From Desulfobacterales bacterium HSG17 (GTDB lineage Bacteria > Desulfobacterota > Desulfobacteria > Desulfobacterales > Desulfococcaceae), in the NCBI GenBank assembly GCA_030377945.1, contig JAUCGD010000226.1, positions 1 through 5,481 on the forward strand: a stretch of 5,481 bases of DNA, read 5' to 3'. The position numbers and the translations under genes were made by a program. Below the pieces are notes generated by a model that searched no databases, had not been told where the DNA came from, and saw only the letters and a list, made by a program, of their open reading frames with translations. This document shows, one piece after another, positions 1 through 5,481 of this stretch (the first letter of the stretch is position 1; every line of letters begins with the position of its first letter).

Positions 1-1797
1 GAGCTTTGCAAGAAAACTGCTGGTTTTAACAGTTCCATTGCTGAGAGCATCAATACTTCTGTCAATGACCTGATTGTCATTTTTCACACAAAAACCTGAA
101 ATACCTTTATAAATAATATTATCAAGAAACCACCTGTAAAAATGATCCATGTACCAGCGTTCTGCAAATAAATCTCTTAAAGGGGTAATCTTTTCAACAA
201 ATCCTTTCTGATTTGATTTTTTTCTGCCAAATTCAAACCATGCCAGGAAAACTCCGCCAAATGCCATAGTCAGAGCTGCAAAAGGCAGCCATGAATGATG
301 GTTTCCCATTTCATGGTTTCCAAATAACAGAAAATGTTCAAGGGAAAGACTAAAGAATCCCAGAAAAACAGTTATTGTAGCCAGGATGATAAGAGGCCAG
401 GCCATAATCCAATAGCCTGCGTGATCTTCGTGCCCGTGTTCATGAGAATCATTTTTCATTTCCTTTGGAAACAGAATAATAAATATCAGGCGGAAGGTAT
501 AATAAGCTGTAAGTAAAGCACCAAGCAAAGCTGCCACAAGCCAGAAAGGATTATCCATATCTGCAAGCCTTCCCAAAATTGCTTCCTTGCTGAAAAAACC
601 AGAAAACGGAGGCAGACCTGACAAAGCTGCTGCTCCGATAGTCATGCAGATCATAGGAACCTTTAAGCTTCGCCCCCCGGCTTTGCCAATTTCAAACATA
701 TCATTGCTTTCATAGGTATGAATAAAAACACCTGAACAGAGAAAGAGCAGGGCTTTAAATCCTGCATGGGTTGTAAGGTGAAAAAAACCTGCAAAATAGC
801 TTCCTGCTGCCAGCCCCATAATCATAAATCCAAGCTGGCTGATTGTGGAATATGCCCAGACCTGTTTTATATCCTTTGCAACCATAGCCATTGTTGAAGC
901 AAGAAGCATACTTAAAGTACCCACTGCAAGGCAAAAACTCATGGCTGTGGGTGAAAGGCTGAAAAAAGGAAAAAGCCTTGAAAACATGTAAACACCTGCT
1001 GCCACCATAGTTGCAGAATGAAGTAACGCACTTACTGGAGTGGGACCTTCCATAGCATCAGGCAGCCATGTTAAAAGAGGAAACTGTGCGCTCTTGCCAA
1101 TAACTCCTCCAAATATGAGAATTGCAGACAGGGTTATAAGGAACGGGGACATGTGTTTTGCAATTTCAGGACTGTTCATTTCAAGAATACCAAGATTTCC
1201 GAAATTAATCAGCACAATAAGCAGCCCCAGAAATAAAGCAACATCCCCCAGCCTTGTCATTACAAAAGCCTTTTTCCCGGCTTCGCTGGCACTGTGCTTT
1301 TTAAACCAGAATCCGATAAGCAGGTATGATGCCAGACCCACCAGTTCCCAGAAAACATATAACTGAAGCATGGTTGGTGAAATTGTCAGGGATATCATGG
1401 CCCAGGCAAAAAGGGACATGCACGCATAATATCTTGAAAATCCCGGATCTCCTGCCATATATCCAAGGGAGTATATCTGCACAAGAAGACATATGCTTGT
1501 TACGATTAAAAGCATGAGCAGACTGCCAGGATCAATAAGAACTCCCACAGGTACGATAATATCACCTGAAACCAGCCACTGTCCTGTAAACTGGATGGGC
1601 GTTTTCATAGCCCAGTGACGAACAATCAGGAGCAAGGCGCTTAAAAAAGATATTGTTATGGACCCTATGGAAATACATGCTGATAATTTCTTCCTGGGTC
1701 TGGTAAAAATCATTATAATTCCAAAAGCCAGAAATGGCAGAACTGCTGCAATAACCGCAGTAATCAGGGTTGTCATATCTTGGATCGAAGAACTCAT
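1..1797 (-). CDS. nuoL: NADH-quinone oxidoreductase subunit L (3' end beyond window)
   Basis: Distal antiporter-like proton-pumping subunit of the complex I membrane arm. I translated the minus strand from ATG at 1797: 599 codons with no stop to the window edge. E. coli NuoL is 613 residues, so probably only the last transmembrane helix and tail are missing. Family landmarks, with E. coli equivalents: FWELVG with Glu151 (E144), TRLGD with Arg182 and Asp185, GKSAQFPLLTWLPDAMEGPT with Lys235 (K229), SALLHSAT with His260, HLTTHAGFKALLFL with His340, His344 and Lys348 (K342), and GFFSKEAIL with Lys404 (K399). The proton path therefore looks intact. A His-rich loop lies at about 451-459 (SHEHGHEDH). 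The segment from about 540 to 575 matches the start of the lateral helix HL. The start is supported by GGAG 5 nt upstream and lies 10 nt after the nuoK stop. Identity is secure; the exact length is unknown. Confidence 0.97.
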   Translation of the reverse strand, partial: MSSSIQDMTTLITAVIAAVLPFLAFGIIMIFTRPRKKLSACISIGSITISFLSALLLIVRHWAMKTPIQFTGQWLVSGDIIVPVGVLIDPGSLLMLLIVTSICLLVQIYSLGYMAGDPGFSRYYACMSLFAWAMISLTISPTMLQLYVFWELVGLASYLLIGFWFKKHSASEAGKKAFVMTRLGDVALFLGLLIVLINFGNLGILEMNSPEIAKHMSPFLITLSAILIFGGVIGKSAQFPLLTWLPDAMEGPTPVSALLHSATMVAAGVYMFSRLFPFFSLSPTAMSFCLAVGTLSMLLASTMAMVAKDIKQVWAYSTISQLGFMIMGLAAGSYFAGFFHLTTHAGFKALLFLCSGVFIHTYESNDMFEIGKAGGRSLKVPMICMTIGAAALSGLPPFSGFFSKEAILGRLADMDNPFWLVAALLGALLTAYYTFRLIFIILFPKEMKNDSHEHGHEDHAGYWIMAWPLIILATITVFLGFFSLSLEHFLLFGNHEMGNHHSWLPFAALTMAFGGVFLAWFEFGRKKSNQKGFVEKITPLRDLFAERWYMDHFYRWFLDNIIYKGISGFCVKNDNQVIDRSIDALSNGTVKTSSFLAKL

Positions 1798-1802
1798 ATA
1801 TA

Positions 1803-1806
1803 CTCC
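1803..1806 (-). promoter_or_regulatory. Ribosome binding site of nuoL
   Basis: The minus strand reads GGAG followed by a 5-nt spacer (TATAT) and the ATG at 1797. It sits inside the 10-nt gap after the nuoK stop codon. It decides the nuoL start, since the next in-frame Met is only at residue 8 and has no comparable motif. Confidence 0.7.
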
Positions 1807-1807
1807 G

Positions 1808-2128
1808 TTAAAAATCTATTTCGCACACATCATCAGTATTAATACATCCGGGGTCAATGGTTCCGGTCTTTTTATATGCACACACTATAAGGACAAGCCC
1901 TATGGAAACCTCGGCAGCAGCAACTGCCATTATGAAAATAACAACAGCATGGCCTTCAAGCTGTCCCCAGCGCAGAGCAGCACCCACAAATGCAAGGGAT
2001 GCTGCATTAAGCATTATTTCCAGGCCCAGAAGAATCATAATAAGGCTGCGCCGTGTTACTGCACAAAATATCCCCATTATAAAAAGGATTCCAGCTAAAA
2101 ATATAACATGGCTGTAAGGCACAATCAT
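1808..2128 (-). CDS. nuoK: NADH-quinone oxidoreductase subunit K
   Basis: Small membrane subunit of complex I, related to MrpC of Na+/H+ antiporters, with three transmembrane helices (about residues 4-22, 29-52 and 60-84). It contributes to proton translocation between NuoJ and the antiporter-like subunits. At 106 aa it is close to the roughly 100 aa usual for the family. The diagnostic stretch RRSLIMILLGLEIMLNA contains Glu37 (E. coli E36), and AVAAAEVSIGLVL contains Glu73 (E. coli E72); both buried glutamates are kept. The loop WGQLEGH resembles the E. coli WGQxxG loop. The C-terminal tail (from about residue 86) is polar and acidic and unlike E. coli in sequence. The start codon overlaps the nuoJ stop as ATGA (4 nt), which implies translational coupling, and GAGGA lies 6 nt upstream inside nuoJ. 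Confidence 0.97.
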   Translation of the reverse strand: MIVPYSHVIFLAGILFIMGIFCAVTRRSLIMILLGLEIMLNAASLAFVGAALRWGQLEGHAVVIFIMAVAAAEVSIGLVLIVCAYKKTGTIDPGCINTDDVCEIDF

Positions 2129-2700
2129 GTCTTGTCCTCGTTTATGTTTTCTGTGTTTATGGCTTCTGTGTTTATGGTTTTTGTGTTAACGATTTCTGTT
2201 TGTTTTTCTTTGCTCATCCCCATATGTAAAACACCGATTAAGGCTATGAGAAGCAGCAAAGATGCAATTTCTATGGAAAGCCAGTGTTTTTGAAAAAGGT
2301 AATGTCCAAATACACCTGGTTGAGCAGCAGCAAGTTTCATGGGAAGTCTGTTTGCAGGGGCAGAAGAAATCAGGAGAAGAACAAAGACTGTAAAGGAAAC
2401 AAAACCCAGTCCCAGGGCCGGCAGCCATTGTTTTAACGGGATGAGCCGCTCTTCAATACCCTCAACTTTGAGCATCATTATGATAAAAAGGAAAAGTATC
2501 ATAATTGCTCCGGCATAGATAATTACTTCAAGAGCTGCCAGAAAAGGGGCACCCAGGAGATAAAATAACATGGCACTGGCAAAAAAAGAAATAACCAGGT
2601 AAACCACTGCATGAACAAGATTATACCTGGTAATGGCAATGCCTGTTGAAACGATTACCAAGAGCGAAAGTATGTAAAATAAAATTGAGTATAATGTCAT
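2125..2700 (-). CDS. nuoJ: NADH-quinone oxidoreductase subunit J
   Basis: Membrane subunit of complex I (ND6 homologue) that lies between NuoH and NuoK and contains the helix with a pi-bulge thought to help couple quinone reduction to pumping. It is 191 aa against 184 in E. coli. About five hydrophobic segments are visible. The signature GAPFLAALEVIIYAGAIMIL (residues 50-69) holds Glu58 and Tyr62, equivalent to E. coli E55 and Y59. The segment KHWLSIEIASLLLLIALIG near residues 138-156 matches the conserved last helix. The C-terminal tail (about 163-191) is hydrophilic and made of degenerate five-residue repeats (see repeat entry). ATG at 2700 is the only sensible start because an in-frame TAA lies just two codons upstream, yet no purine-rich GGAG-like site precedes it. 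It overlaps nuoK by 4 nt. Confidence 0.97.
   Translation of the reverse strand: MTLYSILFYILSLLVIVSTGIAITRYNLVHAVVYLVISFFASAMLFYLLGAPFLAALEVIIYAGAIMILFLFIIMMLKVEGIEERLIPLKQWLPALGLGFVSFTVFVLLLISSAPANRLPMKLAAAQPGVFGHYLFQKHWLSIEIASLLLLIALIGVLHMGMSKEKQTEIVNTKTINTEAINTENINEDKT
2131..2190 (-). repeat. Four 15-bp in-frame tandem units at the 3' end of nuoJ
   Basis: Reading the minus strand, four adjacent 15-nt units encode VNTKT, INTEA, INTEN and INEDK (NuoJ residues 171-190). The two central units differ only in their last codon, GCC against AAC (units 2175-2161 and 2160-2146). The first and last are more diverged. The preceding 15 nt (2205-2191, KQTEI) may be a fifth, older copy. The unit length keeps the reading frame, so copy-number change would only lengthen or shorten the soluble tail of NuoJ. 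Confidence 0.8.
2135..2139 (-). promoter_or_regulatory. Ribosome binding site of nuoK, inside nuoJ
   Basis: The minus strand reads GAGGA with a 6-nt spacer (CAAGAC) before the nuoK ATG at 2128. The motif is part of the last codons of nuoJ (Asn-Glu-Asp-Lys) and falls in the final unit of the 15-bp repeat there. It supports the overlapping nuoK start. Confidence 0.75.
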
Positions 2701-2796
2701 TTTTTAATCTTAATTAATGAGGTTAAATATATTTTATGTGTTAATTGCTTTCCTGTTTAACAATATTAAGTGCCTTTTTTTAATATGCCTTATTTA
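2701..2796 (-). other. AT-rich intergenic gap between nuoI and nuoJ
   Basis: This is the longest gap in the cluster (96 nt) and is strikingly AT-rich. It holds no coding sequence that I can support. A 6-nt inverted repeat (TGTTAA at 2739-2744, TTAACA at 2757-2762, 12-nt loop) is present but too weak to call a terminator. A TAAAAT stretch on the minus strand could serve as a -10 element, but the only -35-like match (TTAAAC) is poor, so I do not call a promoter. No Shine-Dalgarno precedes nuoJ. Confidence 0.5.
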
Positions 2797-3333
2797 TCAG
2801 GGAAGATTGCTTTTTACATTTACAGGTTCATTTTCATGGGAATGGGAACCCTTGTCACCTAAGTTAGTTTTTATTCCTGCATATTTATAAAAATTATACT
2901 CTTTGTCTTTACCGCAGTTATCAACAAGCAAATCTTCTTTTTCAAAAACAAGGGTTAAAATATCTTGCTTACAATTTTCAAAATCAGGTGTTAATTGTAT
3001 GGCTGATGTTGGACATGCTTCTTCACATAATCCGCAGTAAATGCAGCGTCCTAAATTTATACGGAACCATTTTGCATAGCGTCTGCCATCAGTTTTTTCT
3101 GCTGACTGCATTGAAATACAGCTAACAGGGCAGACAGAAGAGCATAGATAACAGGCCACACATCTTTCCTGTCCGTCAGGATCACTGGTAAGGACAATTC
3201 TGGCGCGAGAACGTTCCGGCAAAGGACGTTTATATTCAGGATATTGTTCGGTAATAGGTTTTCTGAAAAGATGCTTGAATGTTGTTGAAAAACCATTAGC
3301 AAATGCTTTTACAGAATCAAAAACTTCTGTCAT
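2797..3333 (-). CDS. nuoI: NADH-quinone oxidoreductase subunit I, 2x[4Fe-4S] ferredoxin type
   Basis: Peripheral-arm subunit that holds clusters N6a and N6b and passes electrons from NuoG towards the terminal cluster N2 near the quinone site. It is 178 aa against 180 in E. coli. Two complete cluster motifs are visible: Cys58, 61, 64 and 68-Pro (CVACYLCSSVCP), and Cys97, 100, 103 and 107-Pro (CIYCGLCEEACP). As usual for this fold, the fourth Cys of each motif should ligate the other cluster. Surrounding blocks RIVLTSDPDGQERC, AKWFRINLGRC and TSAIQLTPDFE are strongly E. coli-like, as are EYNFYKYAG and the terminal VKSNLP. An amphipathic N-terminus (about 1-25) would lie on the membrane next to NuoH. 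It starts 17 nt after nuoH, with GAGGA close upstream, so it is probably co-transcribed. No residues are missing. Confidence 0.98.
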   Translation of the reverse strand: MTEVFDSVKAFANGFSTTFKHLFRKPITEQYPEYKRPLPERSRARIVLTSDPDGQERCVACYLCSSVCPVSCISMQSAEKTDGRRYAKWFRINLGRCIYCGLCEEACPTSAIQLTPDFENCKQDILTLVFEKEDLLVDNCGKDKEYNFYKYAGIKTNLGDKGSHSHENEPVNVKSNLP

Positions 3334-3336
3334 AAG

Positions 3337-3341
3337 TCCTC
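3337..3341 (-). promoter_or_regulatory. Ribosome binding site of nuoI
   Basis: The minus strand reads GAGGA followed by only 3 nt (CTT) before the ATG at 3333. The match is good but the spacing is shorter than usual. No better start codon lies nearby, and the protein aligns to the family from this Met. Confidence 0.6.
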
Positions 3342-3350
3342 ACAAAATAT

Positions 3351-4337
3351 TTAAATCAGTATAACAGCGCCTGTAATTATAATATTCACCAGAGATGCAG
3401 GAATAAGAACCTTCCACCCCAGTTCCATAAGCTGATCGTAGCGAAGTCTTGGCAAAGTCCCGCGTATCCAGATCATTATCAATGCAACAACTATAATTTT
3501 TATAAGCAGCCATACAGGAGGTGCTAAAAACGGTCCTCTCCATCCTCCGAGAAAAAATACTGCTATGAGAGCGCCCAGTACCTGCATATGTACATATTCA
3601 CCAATAAAAAAAAGTCCGAACCGCATCCCGCTGTATTCTGTATGAAATCCAGCACCAAGCTCATTTTCAGCTTCAGGAAGATCAAAAGGTATGCGCTTGC
3701 TTTCTGCCATTGAGCTGATAACAAATATTACAAAAGCCAGGGGCTGGACAATTATAAAAGGGTAATCAGCCTGGGCATTTACAATATCTACAAGGCTGAA
3801 AGACTGGGAAAGCATTACAACCGGGACCAGTGAAAGACCAAGTGCAAGTTCGTAACTTATCATTTGAGCTGCGCCCCTGATACCGCCCAAGAGTGCAAAT
3901 TTTGAATTGGAAGCCCATCCGCCTAATGCAACGCCATATACACCAAGGGATGCCATTGCAAAAATAAAGAGAAGTCCAACATTTATATCTGATATAACCT
4001 GGGGTACTTCTCTTCCAAAAATAGAGATTGACGGTCCAAAAGGAACCACTGCAAACATGAGAAGCGCAGTTGTAGCAACCACAGCTGGAGCCAGTAAAAA
4101 GATAAATCTGTCAGCAGATTCAGGTACTATATCTTCTTTGCACAGCATTTTGATTGAGTCGGCAATAGGCTGAAGCAATCCGAATATTCCTGCACGGTTG
4201 GGACCAAGACGTACTTGAAGCCTTGCCAGCAGTTTTCTTTCAGCCCATACCAGATATGCTGCTAAAAACAGAACAATCGCCAGTACAAGGCCCATTTTTA
4301 TAAAAAGAATGATTAATCCGGCAATCCAGGGTAACAT
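3351..4337 (-). CDS. nuoH: NADH-quinone oxidoreductase subunit H
   Basis: Integral membrane subunit (ND1 homologue) that joins the peripheral and membrane arms, forms most of the quinone chamber and contains the first half-channel for protons. It is 328 aa, matching the family (E. coli about 325), with about eight hydrophobic segments. Visible landmarks: AERKLLARLQVRLGPNRAG (residues 32-50) with Glu33, IADSIKMLCKEDIVPESADR (58-77), GGWASNSKFALLGGIRGAAQ (139-158), SYELALGLSL with Glu163, and the acidic loop IPFDLPEAENELGAGFHTEY (216-235) with Asp219, Glu222, Glu224 and Glu226, followed by SGMRFGLFFIGEY. RGTLPRLRYDQLMELGWK (292-309) is the usual C-terminal block. All are intact. The start at 4337 has GGAGG upstream, although 12 nt away. 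It follows nuoG by 67 nt, most of which is tandem repeat. Confidence 0.98.
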   Translation of the reverse strand: MLPWIAGLIILFIKMGLVLAIVLFLAAYLVWAERKLLARLQVRLGPNRAGIFGLLQPIADSIKMLCKEDIVPESADRFIFLLAPAVVATTALLMFAVVPFGPSISIFGREVPQVISDINVGLLFIFAMASLGVYGVALGGWASNSKFALLGGIRGAAQMISYELALGLSLVPVVMLSQSFSLVDIVNAQADYPFIIVQPLAFVIFVISSMAESKRIPFDLPEAENELGAGFHTEYSGMRFGLFFIGEYVHMQVLGALIAVFFLGGWRGPFLAPPVWLLIKIIVVALIMIWIRGTLPRLRYDQLMELGWKVLIPASLVNIIITGAVILI

Positions 4338-4349
4338 TATATGTTTGTG

Positions 4350-4354
4350 CCTCC
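4350..4354 (-). promoter_or_regulatory. Ribosome binding site of nuoH (long spacing)
   Basis: The minus strand reads GGAGG with a 12-nt spacer before the ATG at 4337. The core is strong but the spacing is longer than typical. No ATG, GTG or TTG lies between the motif and the assigned start, and the protein begins as expected for NuoH, so I keep this start. Confidence 0.6.
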
Positions 4355-4356
4355 AG

Positions 4357-4408
4357 TTATAATCAGTTATGACCAGCTTATAATCAGTTATGACCAGCTT
4401 ATAATCAG
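4357..4408 (-). repeat. 21-bp tandem repeat, about 2.5 perfect copies, at the nuoG/nuoH junction
   Basis: On the plus strand two identical 21-nt copies occupy 4357-4377 and 4378-4398. Each starts TTATAATCAG and ends TTATGACCAGC. A third partial copy (first 10 nt) covers 4399-4408 and contains the nuoG stop codon (TGA on the minus strand, 4407-4405). The match is perfect over the 52 nt at a period of 21. Each unit holds a small dyad, ATAA-TCAG-TTAT. The array makes up most of the spacer between nuoG and nuoH. Confidence 0.9.
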
Positions 4409-5481
4409 ACCAATTTACAGATTTTACTTTTTAGGATTTTTTTCCGATTTTTCCCAAAAAGCTGATATGCCAGTTTCCTGTATTTTGGCAGGATCATAAC
4501 ACCTTCTGCCATATTATCAAGAATCTTTATTGATATTTTAAAGTTAATATTGTCATCAAGTTCAATCTTAATTGTTTCTCCCTGGTTAATATCCAGTTTT
4601 GCAGCATCATTTTTATGCATAAAAAGATACGGATCGGTTTCAAGTTCTTGCAGACATGGAGAACAAGAGGATAGGATCTCAGTTCCGAATGTCTGGTCAA
4701 CAATAATTAGTTCCATGAAATTTTTATCATTAATATTTTTATTTTCCCATTTGTGATTAAAGCGCTTAGTTTCATTTTTTTCAATATTAGAAAAAGAAAA
4801 ATGGGTTTGAGACAGCAGGTCATCATCTAAGGAAATTTGTGCAAGTTGAGACAAGGCATCACAGGCTCTTATAAAGTCTGTGCCTGGAATATCATGTCTG
4901 AATTCCCGTGGAGGATGATCTCCCATGCTGGTCTGCTCTATGGGAAGACCTCCACTAAAAGCTTTTTTTGCCTGCTGCATTTGTCCCTGGTTATTAATAA
5001 AATTTCCACCGCTTTCATAAACAGTCTGTGTTGGAATAAATATATGGGCTGAATCTATAGTTTGAGTATTTATGTAATCAAGAACAACAAAAAGCTCAAG
5101 TTTTTCAAGTATGCGATTCAAATTTTCATGGTCTGCAATATTGCTGAAAAGATTGTTTTCAGTTGTTATTAATGCACGAATTTTCCCGTTCTCAATTTCT
5201 GAAACAAGGGTTTCAAAATCCGAATCTTCATTTGAGAGCAGTCCTGAACCCAGCGCATTTGGGCCTGGCATTAGGTAAAACAGTCCTGGTTTCCGGTTCA
5301 GAATTTTAAGGAAAACTGCTATATCTGCTGCTATTTCAGGGACTGAAACCGGCACTATGTCTGTACCGCAGATAATAACAGGATTCTGACTTTTTTGTAA
5401 ATCTTTAGCCAGACTGCTAATGCTGTCATTATTTTCAAATGAATTACAAATAATTGAATTGTATAATTCAAGAAAATCTTT
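4405..5481 (-). CDS. nuoG: NADH-quinone oxidoreductase subunit G, C-terminal part (5' end beyond window)
   Basis: Large Fe-S subunit of the complex I peripheral arm; its C-terminal half has the molybdopterin-oxidoreductase fold but normally no cofactor. The frame is open from 5481 and ends with TGA at 4407-4405, giving 358 residues. A GTG at 5355 is internal, because family-like sequence (NPVIICGTDIV, about residues 33-43) continues upstream of it. Visible blocks: GPNALGS (73-79), TTENNLF (about 106-112), LFVVLDYINTQTIDSAHIFIP with YESGGNFINN (about 130-164), HPPREFRHDIPG (189-200), then an Asn/Lys-rich linker (about 229-255) and the molybdopterin-dinucleotide-binding-like barrel (about 257-344, with SPCLQELETDPYLFMHKNDA and GVMILPKYRKLAYQ). 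NNQGQMQQ replaces the usual N-x-EGR-x-Q. The position upstream of nuoH supports NuoG over a formate dehydrogenase alpha subunit. The N-terminal ferredoxin domains are not in view. Confidence 0.9.
   Translation of the reverse strand, partial: KDFLELYNSIICNSFENNDSISSLAKDLQKSQNPVIICGTDIVPVSVPEIAADIAVFLKILNRKPGLFYLMPGPNALGSGLLSNEDSDFETLVSEIENGKIRALITTENNLFSNIADHENLNRILEKLELFVVLDYINTQTIDSAHIFIPTQTVYESGGNFINNQGQMQQAKKAFSGGLPIEQTSMGDHPPREFRHDIPGTDFIRACDALSQLAQISLDDDLLSQTHFSFSNIEKNETKRFNHKWENKNINDKNFMELIIVDQTFGTEILSSCSPCLQELETDPYLFMHKNDAAKLDINQGETIKIELDDNINFKISIKILDNMAEGVMILPKYRKLAYQLFGKNRKKILKSKICKLV

Noticed and set aside
1040..1366. Plus-strand open frame of 108 codons
   Set aside because: It is antisense to the most conserved part of nuoL (GKSAQFPLLTW and SALLHSAT region). 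The open frame follows from the codon pattern of the real gene.
1658..2098. Plus-strand open frame of 146 codons, and another at 1857-2117
   Set aside because: Both lie antisense to nuoK and nuoL, whose conserved motifs are intact. The translations are low in hydrophobic order, match no family I know and have no ribosome binding site or operon context.
2186..2428. Minus-strand open frame of 80 codons inside nuoJ (also 3057-3302 in nuoI, 3340-3543 in nuoH and 1301-1492 in nuoL)
   Set aside because: These are same-strand out-of-frame readings of well-supported nuo genes; none shows family motifs or a start with ribosome binding site context.
2739..2762. Inverted repeat TGTTAA / TTAACA as a terminator or operator between nuoI and nuoJ
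   Set aside because: The stem is only 6 AT-rich pairs with a 12-nt loop and no adjacent U-tract in the right place; this is expected by chance in such AT-rich DNA.
3907..4173. Plus-strand open frame of 88 codons
   Set aside because: It is antisense to conserved nuoH blocks and has no features of a protein-coding gene of its own.
4357..4408. The 21-bp repeat as a CRISPR array or plasmid iteron
   Set aside because: The copies are directly adjacent with no spacers, number only 2.5, and sit within an operon junction far from any replication or cas gene.
4405..5355. A complete 316-residue gene starting at GTG 5355
   Set aside because: The frame stays open for 42 more codons to the window edge and that part contains the family-like CGTD segment, so the GTG is internal and the gene is a partial nuoG.
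1..5481. A new multi-gene system hidden in the window
   Set aside because: All coding capacity is accounted for by a canonical nuoGHIJKL block with intact catalytic and proton-path residues. No foreign gene, mobile element, RNA gene or plus-strand gene is visible.

Overview
The window is a run of six respiratory complex I (NADH:quinone oxidoreductase, NDH-1) genes, all on the minus strand. Reading right to left in the direction of transcription, they are nuoG (3' part only), nuoH, nuoI, nuoJ, nuoK and nuoL (all but the last part). Gene order and content are the canonical bacterial nuo order. Every subunit can be recognised from family motifs, and nothing on the plus strand looks like a real gene.

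Layout. 5481-4405 is the C-terminal 358 residues of NuoG; the frame is open to the window edge. A 67-nt gap follows that carries a 21-bp tandem repeat overlapping the nuoG stop codon. nuoH (4337-3351) and nuoI (3333-2797) are 17 nt apart. A 96-nt, very AT-rich gap then separates nuoI from nuoJ (2700-2125). nuoJ overlaps nuoK (2128-1808) by 4 nt (ATGA). nuoL starts at 1797, 10 nt after nuoK, and runs off the left edge after 599 codons. Shine-Dalgarno sequences are visible before nuoH, nuoI, nuoK and nuoL, but not before nuoJ.

How the genes work together. NuoG and NuoI belong to the peripheral arm, which passes electrons from NADH (or another donor) along Fe-S clusters. NuoI carries the two 4Fe-4S clusters (N6a, N6b) that feed the terminal cluster near the quinone. 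NuoH forms the quinone chamber and the first half-channel. NuoJ and NuoK are the small membrane subunits that link NuoH to the antiporter-like subunits, and NuoL is the distal proton pump with its long lateral helix. All key ionisable residues checked in NuoH, NuoJ, NuoK and NuoL are present, so the membrane arm looks functional.

Organism. It is a bacterium with fairly low GC (by eye near 40%, not counted). NuoI, NuoK and NuoH resemble the E. coli-type complex I (for example the PEYNFY-like and VKSxLP ends of NuoI), while NuoG is clearly more divergent and Asn/Lys-rich. An anaerobic Desulfobacterota-like proteobacterium is a plausible host, but this is only an impression; the window cannot settle it.

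I do not see a new biological system here. The observations most worth a second look are two short tandem repeats (21 bp at the nuoG/nuoH junction; 15 bp, in frame, at the 3' end of nuoJ), the Shine-Dalgarno of nuoK lying inside the last 15-bp unit, the unusual nuoI-nuoJ gap with no Shine-Dalgarno for nuoJ, and a QGQ sequence in NuoG where EGR is usual.
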